Source: Icerya purchasi (lineage: Eukaryota > Arthropoda > Insecta > Hemiptera > Monophlebidae). From it: DNA of 64,000 nucleotides. Below are positions 46,637-59,400 of this stretch, piece by piece. How positions within the stretch are numbered: the first letter of the stretch is position 1; the number at the start of each line of letters is the position of its first letter. Location: NCBI GenBank assembly GCA_039619475.1, contig CM077116.1, forward strand, positions 101,167,164 through 101,231,163, written 5' to 3'. The position numbers and the translations under genes were made by a program. The notes below the pieces were generated by a model. That model had not been told where the DNA came from. It saw only the letters and a program-made list of their open reading frames with translations, and did no database searches.

Positions 46637-46891
46637 CTCGTCCATTTTGGCCTCGCAAGGGGCCGTACTTCTTGACCCCTCTTGCTTATATTTCCGTCTC
46701 TTGCTCTTCTATACTTTGTATAAAATGATCGAAATTTACAACGTAATTCTAAATCGGTTCATATGAATATAATAACGTATCACAAAAATTATATAAAATA
46801 TAACAAACGTTACATAAAATTGGGACATTTTTCGTTACATAAAATTGGGACATTTTTTCTAATGGGGGGTAGCCTAAGAATTACGTTGTAA
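46637..46891 (+). repeat. Repeat family A, copy 4
   Basis: It starts CTCGTCCATTTTGGCC after a C11 run and TA tract (46611-46636). Inverted termini lie at 46736-46752 (degenerate at its inner edge) and 46875-46891, with two internal TTACATAAAATTGGGACATT units. The middle differs from copies 1 and 3 (AAATCGGTTCATATGAATAT instead of a CATCAACAC region), so the inner sequence varies while both modules' edges are conserved. Confidence 0.8.
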
Positions 46892-46957
46892 TTAATATAT
46901 ATATTTATAAAAATATTTTTTCGTAACCTCTCCTGAAATTTTGGTTTACATACGACC

Positions 46958-46999
<42 letters not shown>

Positions 47000-47041
47000 G
47001 GTAGTGACTAACCGTGCCCGGAGGAAGAGACAACGTTTGTA

Positions 47042-47830
47042 AAAATAGAGAAACAATTGGTCAAAACCGAATAGCCAGCACAATACTCCATTCCTTAAGG
47101 GAACCCAGAACTCTAAATATTTGCAGGAAAAAAGGAAAATCTAGATATCGATGTGCATTAGGGAATTACGGGTGACAAGACGTTGAAGCAACACCGTGTA
47201 GATGTTAAATAGAAGATTAGCTCTCGCACGAGGTACTGAGAAAATCGCGCGGAACAAAAATTCATGGACTACGCGTATATCTATTTTGGAAGTTTCGGTA
47301 TCGGATTAAGCACGGAGTTGAACGCTAACTATGTGTGCACACCGTGAAGGATGGTGACTTACAAGACCTGTAACGTAAACAAAATATAATAATAGTGAGC
47401 CGGAATTCCGACAGGAGAACTTGCACCGAACATGAAAAGAACTCGGCAAATGTGAAGCACGCAAGGCCTATTAAATGCATCATAAAAACGGGAAAAAAAT
47501 TTGCAGAGAACATCAACGGGAGAAATTCGAGTATGAAAATCAGGTGAGACCATAACCGCAGGAGAAGAGCCAACTAACGAAGCGGACCCGTCTCGGTAGC
47601 TATGGGAGACTTTGAATAGGGACAGGGAACAACATTTAAGGAAGTAGAATGTGACCCATCATGACCGGCCATTATTGTGATGGACCAGCTTACATTTAGG
47701 CTTAAAAAGTAATTCATTCGTTCGTTTGGAGCATCAAACATTGTTATTTACACACATATTCACGCCGAAACATTCGTCTAAGAAGCCGGTGCATATAATT
47801 TTTTGACAGTTTATAAGATGCTACACTGAC
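47042..47830 (+). pseudogene. Degraded coding-like tract, family unknown
   Basis: In one plus-strand frame from about 47348 the sequence keeps protein-like composition despite seven or eight stops: KHARPIKCIIKTGKKFAENI, GRNSSMKIR, VSVAMGDFE, GTTFKEVECDPS, AIIVMDQLTFRLKK, FIRSFGASNIVIYTHIHAET, EAGAYNFLTVYKMLH. Codons around each stop read smoothly, suggesting point decay of a former ORF. Upstream, HGLRVYLFWKFRYR and CVHTVKDGDLQDL may belong to it. I do not recognise the protein; a transposon-encoded protein is the most likely source given the setting. Confidence 0.4.
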
Positions 47831-48639
47831 CCAGATGATGATTCATTGTACTTGTCCGCATTCGTATTTTGGACACTAGATCATTATCCATTTATTCAAT
47901 TCGCATCTCTCTTGAATGCAAATTTTGATTACTCTGCACCACTGCCAGCTTTTTGAATGTATTTCGCTGTTTCTCGTGGCGGTTAGACATCAGTAACTCT
48001 TCCGGCTGCTATTCTTTATATTAAACAGTTCCTTTTCGTCGAAAAATTTTCCCACAATTTTCAAAATGCTTCTAGGATGTGGAGAGATTTTATTATTTTA
48101 CCTTCGTTTAACGTTGACTATTCTTAATGCTCGTTTGCACGATCACTTTTTCGATACTTCTCAGATTCTATAGTCGAATACGTAAGCGGTTGCAGCTTAT
48201 TATGCTGGCCAATTTTCAAATTTATCTGAGAATTTACCTTTCGCAGCAATTTTTCAGTGCACATAAATATTCTGGTGTGACGACTTGAACGTGTGCGGCA
48301 GTTACGTGCACTCTTGTTTCTGCTAATTAAGGCGTAAGATGGCAATTCTACCTTCTTCGTGTTTAGTTGCACTTTCCATAACTCATTCCACACTCGGTTA
48401 TTTACACTTGTATGTGAGCGTACATCTGGAAACCCACATCTCGGTATGGTTTTTACATACTATTAGCTTCTCAGGTCGTCTGATGTTTCCTCGTTTATCA
48501 ACAACACTAGTTATTCTACTTTTTTTTCTGATTTATTTCTTTTATCTTCTTGCATAGTTGAAAATCATTGTGTATTTTTTTCGTAGTCTTTCCATCTCAA
48601 TACACCGTTAGTCAGCTTTACTTTGTTTCTCTTATTTTC

Positions 48640-49266
48640 TTTTGTGTATCTATTTTGACTTGAACGTATTTACCTAAATCTCTATTCTTATACTGCCTTT
48701 GTTTATTCGTGAGGTCCGTAATTTCTGCCGTTATATAGACTTTTTTTGGTTTTGTTGTATCTGCCGTTGTCGTTCATTGTTTGTTTTATAACTTCCTTAA
48801 ATTTATTCCATATTTTGTGTGAGATTTCCCGTATTTTACAAGAATTCAGCCGTTGATTAATCTCGACCTTTTCTTCTTAATATTTAGAATTTTGAAGAAG
48901 GTCCATCTCGATTCCAGCGTTAATTCTTTTATTTTGGGTTTTCAATCGTACGCAAATATTTTCTACAACCGGATTATGATCCAAATCAATGTCGGCACTC
49001 GGATACCTTCTCATCTCTTTTACTGCATTCCGAAATCTTTCGTTTAGCAACATATTGATCACCATTGTCGGCTGGTGATTTCCATGTATGCAAAGTCTTC
49101 TTTAAAATTTACACCGTCTATCTGTTTTACAATACATTCCTAATCTATACTAAACTGCGTGTAGCATATCTCCTCTGTCATTCGGCGTACCGAGCCCATA
49201 ATTACCATCATATCTGCAAAACGACCTTGTACTATTTTAGCATTGAAGTCACCCAGTATTACGTTC
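48640..49266 (-). mobile_element. RTE/CR1-like LINE endonuclease and linker remnant
   Basis: The minus strand starts at VILGDFNAKI (catalytic GDFN block of an AP-type endonuclease, about 49260-49230). Later blocks are NERFRNAVKEMRRYPSADID and LDHNPVVENICVRLK (DHN block, 49055-48940), then linker-like IREISHKIWNKFKEVIKQTM and a W-K-x-YEKN stretch. Stops interrupt it. The N-terminal half of the endonuclease is cut off exactly at the T-tract of another retroposon at 49267. The RT domain is not recognisable downstream. Confidence 0.8.
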
Positions 49267-49268
49267 GC

Positions 49269-49299
<31 letters not shown>

Positions 49300-49500
49300 T
49301 TATTGGGCTTGTCAGCTGCGGACGATTACCCATCAAGAAGAAAGAACGTAGGACAAAAGGAAACTGAGGACACTAAGAAAGTTATTCGGGGAAGGTGGAG
49401 ACGGCCAGAACTACTGTGGAGAGACAGCAAGGGAGTCAAAAAAGATCGGTACTAGAACTCGTGCAATTAGCAGTCCGAAGGGAAGTAAATTTGTAGACGA
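49267..49500 (-). mobile_element. LINE 3' tail with long poly(A), inserted in endonuclease remnant
   Basis: A T-tract of about 26 (49267-49293) marks a minus-strand poly(A) tail. Just inside it is a GGTAATCGTCCGCAGCTGAC then AAGCCCAATA terminus, closely resembling the tail of the I-like LINE at 61.56 kb (GGTAAAGGTCCTTGG, TTAACAAGCCCA). Upstream minus-strand sequence (PSPPSPNNFLSVLSFLLSYV-like) fits the hydrophobic C-terminal tail of that family weakly. The 5' limit is uncertain (about 49490). No target duplication found. Confidence 0.55.
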
Positions 49501-50089
49501 AAAAATATACAGGATACCTTAAAGGAAAGGAAAGCTCTCATGTCTTGTTAGCCGCTATACCTGATTATAATATATTATATATATTTAAATGACCAGCATA
49601 AAAAGAAAATCATTTTTATCCATATCTGCGATTATTGGGCAGAGCTCACAAAAAGATCCTCATCAACAATATGGCCGCAACTGCAAAATTTTACAAAAAT
49701 AAAAAAAAAGAACTGATTTGTCTGCTGTGCATTTGCCAATTTGGTCATCAGACGTTGTCAAGAAGCCGCTCCACTGAAAACTGCCTTATCGCTTGCTACT
49801 GGGAAGTATCGGTAAGACGTATTTATGCAAGAGTCTTCAACTCGCCAGGGGTTAATAGGTAGTCGGAGGAATTTAGACTTTGCACCAGTAACCGTTTAGC
49901 TCCGTTATTGGAACTCGTAAATCTACTATTCCCGTTATCCATGCTGAATCCTAAATTACTCCTCCTTTTATTCGAACATTATTCTTGCTCTTTCCTGTTA
50001 TTTTATTATTTTGGAATTAGCGCTTTTTCGCTAATAAGGCATCGATTCTATCCCTTATTTTTCTCCGCTCCTTCAAACTTTCCTCTTTC

Positions 50090-52180
50090 ATCCTACTAAT
50101 TGCTTCTGCGCTGTCGTTAAATGCGACTAAACCATCTTTTTATAGTCTACATTGATGTCCCCCAAAAGACTTAATCGGTCTGATAATCTCTATTATTTTC
50201 TACACTATTCCGCATAATCCTTTCAACTTCCTTCTGCTCAGTTGCCTATGAGAAATTTAACGTGTCGTTTTTTTTTAACAAATCTTCTTTTATATCTCAA
50301 AATTTCCTTATCGTGTCAGATTCATGTTCTTCATCGCATCTCCTCTTTCCGCTTATCATTTTGTGATCCTCTTCACATATTTTCTGATTTATTCGTTTCT
50401 CATACAGTTCATAGGTATCCTGACCATCCCGGAATCGAAGACAACAAGTTTCATTAGCCGCCTTCTGTTCTTCTGTTGTCGCGACAGCCTAGTTACTAGA
50501 GAGCGCTTGGCTTCCGTTACGGAAGTCTTGAGTTCCATCCCGAGCGGCGACAGAAATTATTACGAAAAATTGAATTAAATACTCGCTAGTAGTCACGTGG
50601 AAGTCAATGGCAAACGTATACCGTCATTTGCGCACTAGGTAGTGCGCAGCAGCAAAAACGCACGGAACTGCACGCAATTAGTTCCGAATGTAGTTTTGCC
50701 GTGTGTGCATATAACAATTACTATGAGCACTACCTATCCTGTACAACTAGAATGTACAAATAGGTAGTCACGACGCTGGAAATCTAGCAATACGACTGGG
50801 GGAATTCTCTTCTTCTACTGGAAGATTTCTTTGCATATTTTTATCAAACAATATTACTTTTCTTTCGGCAATCACTTCACCATGGTGTTACGGTTCTTTT
50901 ATTACTTTTTAACCCTGATTCCTTTTACTTATTCAACCATCTCCGTCTTCCTGTGGTTTTTCAGCTTTTCTTCTAATCTTTCTGCGTTATGATAGTTGCG
51001 CTTGGAATGAAATTTGCTTCCTTCAATGACTCTCCAGTTTTCTCTCGTGCAATCTCCATTTTCTTCTTCACTCCTCTAATATTCATTTTATAGGTGACGT
51101 TCCGTTTGAATAGCTTCTCCCTTTCACTTGAATAATGTTTCTTCTATTTTCTTGCTAATCGATATTCCTAGCCCCTACAGTGATTTTTACATTCTCTCTT
51201 TTTCTTCTCTTTTTACCATTCGAACCCTTCTATTTATCTCTAATTGCGTAAAGATTTTATTTTCCTATTGACGACGCCTCTATCAAAAAATAACAAAAAC
51301 AAACCCACTACATGCACATATATATGTGTATACATATGTATACTAGTTGCATTTAAAAAAGTTCATCTCTTACATTTCTAAAGCGCGTCGTTGGCAAATT
51401 TTACATCATTTATGCTAGTCATGTTTTATAGGCTCCTTCTGGTTTAGCCAGTCAATGTGTTCTTTTTCTTCTTCCGTGCATCGAAATTAGGTAGGAGGTT
51501 GCAGCTGTCACCGCGATCCGTTTCCAAAATTTAATTTTATTACGCCTAAATAGATTTCGAATTTTTTAACGATAGCCTTTTACACTTTCACGTAGGCCAG
51601 TTCTCTTTCGTGTTTGATAACAAGTCTAAAGCGGTGTGCAAGTATTAGTTGACACGATGCTCATCAATTGTGCCCGGAAATCTTTTCTAGTGATTTTATT
51701 TCATCTAGAAGAAACTGTACGATGAATCTCTTCCAGTACCGTATTTCGGAAACTCGTCTTTCATAAACGCGCACCGGGTTGAACATAACTTTTACGATTT
51801 TAGTTCTAATGAACACGTCCCGATAAATTAACAATTTTACATTTTCTGATGTCGTTTGCCTATCACTTTCCTCGCCTACTGTCATTAATTGCAGTTTATT
51901 CGCAACGAATAAATTCTGAACCTGCGAACCACATTTTTTTGCTTTGCTTCAGTCGCTGTTTTCTTTTCAACGAGAACTCTTTCAGTGTTTTCTTCATTTA
52001 AATTTCGATACACTTTGATTTTCTACGAGTAAGCTATAAAAACAATTACTAGCGCTCTTTTGATTTTTTTCTGCTTCATAATCGCTTTACTACATATTTC
52101 TAATACCTTCTCGTTTTTTTCAAATCTCCCATCCTTTAGGCTCCTAGTCGCGTATTGAAGGATAATTAGTTGACTTGTTA
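50090..52180 (-). pseudogene. Possible LINE ORF1 (charged coiled-coil) debris
   Basis: Minus-strand frames in 50090-50460 (KRRCDEEHESDTIRKF; TEQKEVERIMRNSVENNRDY) and 50880-52150 (TSENVKLLIYRDVFIRTKIV; YWKRFIVQFLLDEIKSLEKI) are rich in Lys, Glu and Arg like the coiled-coil ORF1 of CR1/RTE-like LINEs. They lie upstream, in that orientation, of the endonuclease remnant at 48.6-49.3 kb. No zinc knuckle or other diagnostic motif is present, so this is an inference from composition and order. SINE copy 2 interrupts it. Confidence 0.28.
50478..50797 (+). mobile_element. tRNA-derived SINE, copy 2
   Basis: Same family as 7347-7702: head GTCGCGACAGCCTAGTTACT, a degenerate B box (GAGTTCCATCCCGAG, about 50530-50544), body CACGTGGAAGTCAATGGCAA, and 3' hairpin CTACCTATCCTGTACA / TGTACAAATAGGTAG. 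The B box has lost GGTTC to AGTTC, so it is probably no longer transcribed well. Both copies keep the same endpoint near an ATACGA motif, which defines the family 3' end; neither has a long A tail. Confidence 0.87.
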
Positions 52181-54375
52181 GCCCGCTCTGTGGCTCTTGA
52201 TGTGTTTCCTATTAATAGATTCCGGGCTCACAACATCCTCTCTGTTTTCGAGAAATTTCTTCAGAAATTTTGGAGTAAGAATTCACTGATCACTTTTATC
52301 TGTCTGCTCAACTTACTATTTCCACTCTTCTTGGTTTTTCCTGCCTTTTCCCTCAATGATGATCTTAACGGCTTAGACATAGCCTTCCTCCTGACCCGAC
52401 CCACCGCGCATTATATTCCATTCGCCTACTTCACTTCGCTAGCTGCGACAAAATTCGCGGTCACATCGTCTTCGAGTGTCCTTCTTCTGCGGTGAACACA
52501 AAACATTATGTATTCCAGTCTTCTTAAAGTGCGCCTGTTTTTTTTTTTTTTTTTTTTTTCTGTCCTTCCGATATATTTTCCTATTTACAATTATTCCTAT
52601 TCTTATTATGTTCTCAATATAAGCACACACACACGCGCGTCAAGTTGTAAATAGTTTTAAGCTCGATCTATTATACAAATATTTTTTTCCGTTCGTAGGT
52701 CGGTCTGCTAGCGAGTACCAAAAAGGAAAATCTTAATTTCACAGATAGAAAATAAAAAAAAGAAAGTTGGATTAGTTTTCAGAAAGTCACATTGTTTGCA
52801 GAATAATTCCAGCTTCAAAGTACAAATTACTGCCCATATCAACGTCCCATTTTTCATTTCATCGAATTAAAAGGTTTTCGCGCGAATTTATTTACATCCA
52901 GGAAAGAACACAAAAATGCATTCAACAGCGGTAATTAAGATTAAAAATTATTCCGGAAGAAAAGCGATCATAATGTACTTCGCGGCCAAGTTTGAGAAAC
53001 TTTCCAAGCAAAATAGTTAGACAATTTCGCCGCGACAACGTATAAAAATGAAAAAAATCGAAATGACACGCCTAAGCTTAACATCAAATCGCCGTTGCCG
53101 CGGAATGTGCCACTCGAGAGGGGTAATACACAACACGTGCAAATGGTTTTAGGACCTCAAGTTAACAACCATCTTTCTCTACCAGGACACTTTAACAAAG
53201 CAGGGTTAATTGCACCGTCTCAGAATAAGTATTTCCACGCGCAACGAAATAAGATAGCGAGAATGCTTTAAAAAAAACAAAAAAAAACAAAACACAATGA
53301 AATCCGACGTCTCGGAGAGAAATTTCAACTACTTATTGGAATAATTAAAAGGCCAAGTGCGCAATAACGTGAATGCAGTATCACAACAGATTTAAAAAGT
53401 TATAGGGGGTTAATTGAACAAGTATTAACGATTCTGATAGCTGATAACCGCGTGTCTGGAAAGTTTATTAGCAGCTCAGTGTTTGGAAAAACCTAATTCA
53501 TCATTCAACACATCCAATTTGGTTCCAGACTTGGCTACCTGACCACTTATTAGACGCGGCTGAAACTTTTTGGCACGGAATTCTATTTTTGTTCAGTTTT
53601 TTGATTTACCCGATGAAATCTATAAAAAGTCTCGGCGAATAAATTTTTTTTTTGACCAAAATAGCAATGAAAATTAGTTTTATGTCAATGGTAGATTAAG
53701 ACGGTTTTTCGCGATCTTATCTGGTTGATTTCTCTATACACTGTTCATTTGCGGCCCCCTTGCACAAGTCGTTAACGAACAAGTATGGATCGATGGAATT
53801 CGTAGAATATCGAACGGACAATACGGCGGACCTTTAAATATCTCATTTTAGAAAATTGATTTGTTTTTCTTCACATGCGACATTTTTATAGCCGGTTTTA
53901 TCGGATGACGTTAGGAATAGCGAAAGGTCAATGAAGTTGCTGTGCAACAATTATATATTTTTATTCAGTACGAAATCGCGTCGTACAGTTTCGAATTTAT
54001 ATTTGCTTCGTTTAAAACGGTCTATTTCCGAAATGTCGGCTACTAATGTAAAACCATCGCGTTTTGCAAAGACGCCTAGATTCAAAAATCTCAATATCAG
54101 GGCAAAACTTTATAACATCAAAATGAATACATCAAAACGGATCGGAATGGTAACCCCGGCCAAGATTAAAACTATGTTGAAGAACATGAATAATTTTTAG
54201 TCTGACCGGAATAATTTCCACTTTTCGGAAGTGATTATTGTCAGCTGAGAAATGTGTCGCATTATTTTACGTTGTATATGCGAAAAAAATAAAATTTCCT
54301 GCTTCGGCCTGTTGTCACGAGACTTCTGTCCAGAAGCGATTAGCAGGGAATTCAGTTAAATACTGATCCGGTCAG
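52181..54375. other. Unassigned DNA
   Basis: A T-tract of about 21 at 52538-52558. An 89-codon plus frame at 53931-54200 is strongly basic (Lys/Arg/Asn) without a known domain. An open frame at 52175-52495 shows no family. The stretch 52660-53900 is unique-looking with no repeats found. Confidence 0.4.
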
Positions 54376-54379
54376 TAAA

Positions 54380-55370
54380 TTAAAGGAATTAAAGAACCGA
54401 AAACGGGAACAGTGGACAGGATTAAGATGTAGGAAGCGCAATAGGGATTAGAAAACTTAAGAAATAACAAATTAGAATATCGAAAACACATTCAGTCGAG
54501 AAAAATTGATATTCAAAAAAAAATATAGTTAGGATGCCAGACAGCTTTGCAATTAAAATGAAAGTAGTTGTTTGGAGAAGGTGTCAAAAGGAGAACGTTA
54601 AGGGGTGACCGATGCGGGATTAGGGTAATCGAATAATAGAAGCGATAGCAGAGTAAAATAAAATTATTAAACCAGCGTAGGAAGATGCGGCTGGCTGGAT
54701 AGGTGCAAATTTATTGAAAAAAGAACGAACGTAGATTTTTGAAAAGAGTATGATATGGAATTTTCTGTATGGGGAAAGCAAATTAAGAAATCTGAAGAAT
54801 CAACCATTTCATTACCCTCTTTAACACCGAAAGGAAATCGACGCGAATAAAATGGTGTACGAGAGGGTTGTAGATGAGAACACATATGCGAAGGATGCAT
54901 GACGGGAGAGAATATGTGCAGGAGGAAATAATTTAAAGAGCGCTCGTGGAGTCGAAGATAATCGGCAGTCGGAAAGTTGAGATAGACGCGATAGAAAGCA
55001 CAACAGAGTTCAGCGGTAAAGATAGTACAGAAAAAAGACGGAAAAATCCAGAAAAATTGATACCCGGGAAAGCAAGGGAAGCTCGAAACTCTATTATTCT
55101 CTTTTGAACCATCTGTAAAAATGGTGCTAGACACAGGAGAAATATCACGACCTGATAGTATCGTGGAAATGCTGCATGACTACTTTAGTGGGAAGAAATT
55201 TGGAAGAAGAGAGATACAACATTTTTGGGAGGATGCTCGGTAAAACGTTAATAAAGAAAAAGTAACGATGATTGCAAGAGGAAATAAAATAAGGTGAAAA
55301 AGAAAAGGCCGAGAACTATGTGAAAGAATAGGAATTTTCTGAAGATGAAAGAGCCAGTTTTGCAAAATAA
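54380..55370 (-). mobile_element. I/LOA-like LINE, RNase H domain and C-terminus
   Basis: The minus strand contains an RNase H domain: STIFTDGSK (first catalytic Asp, about 55130), IFTAELCCAF (catalytic Glu, about 55020), and KEGNEMVDSS (last catalytic Asp, about 54810). Upstream are hydrophobic HLQKIPILSHSSRP-type linker residues. After it come IIRLPxSRIGHPLTFSF (the RIGH block that follows RNase H in I-group LINEs, about 54640-54590) and a hydrophobic tail matching copies at 20.1 and 61.7 kb. Frameshifts are present. An RNase H places this family in the I/R1/LOA group rather than jockey, CR1 or RTE. Confidence 0.87.
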
Positions 55371-55405
55371 GAAGGTAAGAAGGGATAAGCCTAGAGGTTG
55401 TTAAA

Positions 55406-55570
55406 GGATCATGTTTTTCGATCTTAAAATATTAAACTGCCTGCATGTACCGGTGTACGGATGCATATTACACGATATGTTATGTCATATGTATATATAC
55501 TCTTACTTAAATATTATGTTAGGTTTATTAGTATTGTTGTTTATGGAATAAGTTAAGATAATTTATACGC
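55406..55570 (+). repeat. Repeat family B, copy 3 (5' part only)
   Basis: It matches 23437-23590 over its length (GGATCAT.TTTTTCGAT.TT, CTTACTTAAATATTATG, AATAAGTTAAGATAATTTA) but lacks the 3' block with GTTAATAAGAGT and the A tail. Truncated at its 3' side. Confidence 0.7.
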
Positions 55571-55579
55571 GGAAATAAA

Positions 55580-56445
55580 ATGTAGGGAATTGCCTCTTGA
55601 CCGGGAGAATGGACTTTCAGCAGATGTTTGCACGAATGTGTGGGTGTGTAAGTTATAGAAAAAATTTTGCGACACACATTTCGCTCGAACAATTTTTTTT
55701 TCTTGGTCCAACTCCAACGTCTGACCACTTGACTCATTTTAATTTTCCGGAATTTATTATTATTTCCTTCTAGATGGTTTGTTGTTAATAAATTTCGATG
55801 TACATGAAAAGAAAAAAAAAAAGACATCGATGTATTTATTATAAGAAAATGCAAAGAAAAAAAAAGGAGTATAATATTTAGTTGAGTTGTTAACGGATGC
55901 TCCCATGACATACACGGTGTTGAAAAAAAGAGTCAAAGTTAAAAGAATAAACTAAAAAAAAAAACGCTCTTTATAAAATTATTTATATAATGTGGTACCG
56001 CAATGCACTATTTCAGGCTCGCACAGATATTGGCAGCTCGATTTTTTTTAACCCACCTCTGCCTTTAGCGATAATTTACTCGTTAGTCGTGTATTTGAAC
56101 GTCCATCCGGTCGCTTTTAATAGACTTGGACGAGGTTTCGCAGGAATCCTCTTTGGCCTGAAGAAAGAAACATATGTATATTTGAGCAAATTACGGCATA
56201 ACATAATGTTAGCATTGCAAGCTGAGCTAGCGACGAAACATAGAAAATACGATTATAAATTATTACAAACTATTATAATTTATCAAAATATTGTTGTAGG
56301 AAAAAGTTTAAAAAAAAACCTACTAGCAAATACGATGATTAGTTAAAATTACATCTGTTTAAGGAGTAAGGATACAGATACTACAAATGAGGAACAAGAC
56401 TGCGAGCAAAAGAAGAATGAGATAGTTTATAAAGATTACAGGAGA
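55580..56445. other. Unassigned DNA with ORFs
   Basis: The minus frame at 55528-55911 (127 codons) overlaps the end of repeat B and has Lys/Phe runs. The plus frame at 55990-56346 (118 codons, MWYRNALFQARTDIGSSIFF...) has no domain I recognise. Both could be chance in AT-rich DNA. Confidence 0.35.
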
Positions 56446-56449
56446 TTAT

Positions 56450-59400
56450 GTTTTAACCGCCTATGCTTATATTTTGAGTACATAAATTGTAGCTACCTGG
56501 GGAATCGTAATTCCCGATATGATTAATAAGAGGATTGCTGTGAGTAGTCAAGCAATTTTCAAAAAATTTCTTTGCCGAAGAAAGTACATAGATAAAAAGA
56601 TATGTTAACTTGAGGACATTATGCTTCGTTGGAATCCTTGCATAGCGGGATAAATATGCACCTGAGACATCTGTTTTGTATGAGCTGTAGTTGTTTCTTA
56701 AGATTGTCCTAATAAGTGCTTTATATAGAATTAGTTATGAATATTTAAAAATGATCTACGATAGAACATTGGCTAAATGGCGTAGATAGCGCGATTAGTT
56801 TTAACGATAGCGTGGTCGATATATGTTTATGAAAGTTTAGTCTTTCGTCTAGTATCACGCCGAGGTACTTGATTAGACCAAGGAACATCGGCTACTTGTA
56901 TGTGCACTTTCTTAGGGGTCAATGGATACCTACAAGAAAATAGAATCGCCTGAGATTTAGCCGGATTGATAGAAATTCGCCATTTTAAAAAAAAACGAAG
57001 GACGCTGTCAACTCCAAGTTTTTGGCCTGTATGAGCTGAAATACAGCGTGGCATCGTCGGCAAAGCGTGCCGTGTTAATACGGGGCGATACAGAAAAATT
57101 GTATAAGAATATATTGAATAAAATTGGCTCCAACACGCTGCTCTGTGGAATGCCAGCTAAGCATGTTTTGAATGACGAGGAGGTATCAGAGATATGAACA
57201 GCGAATGTTCTATTGCTTAAGTAGCTTTTGACTAGTCTAATTAGGTAAGTCGGAAATTTTGATCATTTTGAAGATTATGCCGTCATGCCAAGTAGTGTCA
57301 AATGCTTTGGCAACGTCTAGTAATATCATACCGGTGTGTTTATTACAGTTTGTCGGTTATAAATGCCCCGATTCTAGCAATATGCTGCACTGTAGGGTGC
57401 TCAAGCTTGAACCCAAACTGCTCCGGAGCAATGATATTTGAGCTATCAAAGTGTAGCATTTTCTACCACTTTGCTTAAATTACTAAGAAGGCTAATAGCG
57501 TCCGAATGTTGTCAATGCGCGAAAAATCTTTCCCAGTCTTAGGAAGCGCGATGATTTTGGAGGATTTCCATTGTTGCGGATAATAGCGAAATTTGAACAT
57601 AGCATTTACTAAAGAAGTTATTTCAGCTAGAGCCGTCAGTAGGAGATCTTTTAAGGCTACACTAGGAATATTATCATAACCAGTGGATTTTTTTAGCCTA
57701 AGAGATTTTAAGATGCGATGTATCTCGGCTGGAGCAACAACGTTAAATTCATGCGATGCAGAATGTGACTTGAAGTAGGTTTCGAAGAATAGAGTGAATT
57801 TGGGAAATTTTTTGTTTAGGTAACACATCTGTATGACGGGAGTGAATTTGAAAGTAATGGGTAGCTAGCAATTCCGCTTTTTCAAAATCAGAGTACATGT
57901 AAGAGTTAGTATTCGGGTCAAGAAGCGGAGGGAGTGACGAGGCCCATGTCTTTAGTGGTAAGGTTGGATAACTTACAGTTGAAGACCTCATTTTTATTTC
58001 TTTGGCAAAGAGAGTTTAAGAATTTTTTAAAAATAATTGACCACGTGCTGTGAAACTATGTAAAATATATTGTCTTCTGATATAATTATTTATTTTAATA
58101 TGATTTGAATTATGCATGATGGCACAGAATGTAGCGGAAAGGAAATGCATTTCCGCATAGGGACTGCTAATTCGATAGCAGTAATGATTATTTCGGTTAA
58201 ATTAGCTAATCGGACGTCTATTTCTGAAGTGCTGTTTAGCGTTGTGCTATTTGAATCTAAGTTTTCCGATATGTGATGCTTAAAGAAATCCCATCTGGCT
58301 TGTTTGTAGTTATAGTCCTTTGCAAGTATGACATCATTAACTAAAAGAGAACAAAATATCGGATTGTAGTCAGAAGATAATTGAGACTAATGGAAATGAA
58401 AGAAAGAAGTAATGTTGTATACATTCTTGACCACTGCAAGATCTATTACACTATGTTTGTTGCCTGAGATCGCAGGAAAATAAGTAGATTCGCGGGCAAC
58501 TAAAAAAAGTATTTTGTATTGATAGCTTTTGAAGTGTACTGCCAACCTAATTATTGCTGAAGCAGTTTCAAACTTTATGTTTTGCGTTGAAATCTCCTAG
58601 CAAGATAACTTTCTCCCTATTATCCATAAGAGATATGACATCATTTGACAGGCCTCTTTTATTATTTGGAGATTTATATATCGCGTACATCTGAATGTCG
58701 TCAATTATTTTGGCTGATTAGGATAGAGTGAACTCTGATAGTACATATCGAAATACCAACAGCTTGAACACAATGCAAGTGCGGCTGAGGAAGAACAAAA
58801 TGTTTTATTCGTTTATTAACTAACAAGGCAACACTTTCGCAGCGACGAGATACGTCACAGCTGTAGTCCAATCTAGTTTCAGCCACTGCGTCTATTTTGT
58901 TGGTGATCATGAATTAGTATAGTTCATTCTGTTTACCCAGTATCGAATTACTGTTCTTCTAGGCAACTATATTAACACTATTCGAGTCGCTCATAAACAA
59001 AAACTTAAAATAGATTCTAATATAATTATTATTTTTGAGCTTAAGTCTAAATTATTATTTAGCCTCTAATTTTACGAATAAAAACTTTAATAGTATTGAG
59101 AATTTTGCCTAAATCGAAGTTTTTAAGAAAATTTAAGAGAGGAGCGATATCTGAACTATCAGCATTAGTACTTGAGTTACTCGGGGACTGCGAGAAATAT
59201 CAGAAGAACTGACTGCTTGCGCGTAAGTGTTACATTGCTTCCTAACATTGCGTTGTGGAAATGTAGTATTGTGCATCGGTGAAGAGTCTGTGGTATAATT
59301 CCCGGGGTTTTCGTTAATTTTAGACTTTAATAAGCGTTGGAATAACGTGCACTCGCCTGAGTTAGTAGCGTGATTCCGGTCGCAGTTTAGCGCATTTTAG

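Noticed and set aside
49243..49455. Plus-strand frame with RWRRPELLWRDSKGVKKDR as a LINE C-terminus
   Set aside because: It superficially resembles a GRPR-W tail block, but the T-tract places the retroposon on the minus strand and its terminus matches a minus-strand LINE tail better.
52175..52495. 106-codon plus-strand ORF
   Set aside because: Hydrophobic, no motif, and partly opposite to charged minus-strand sequence; treated as chance.
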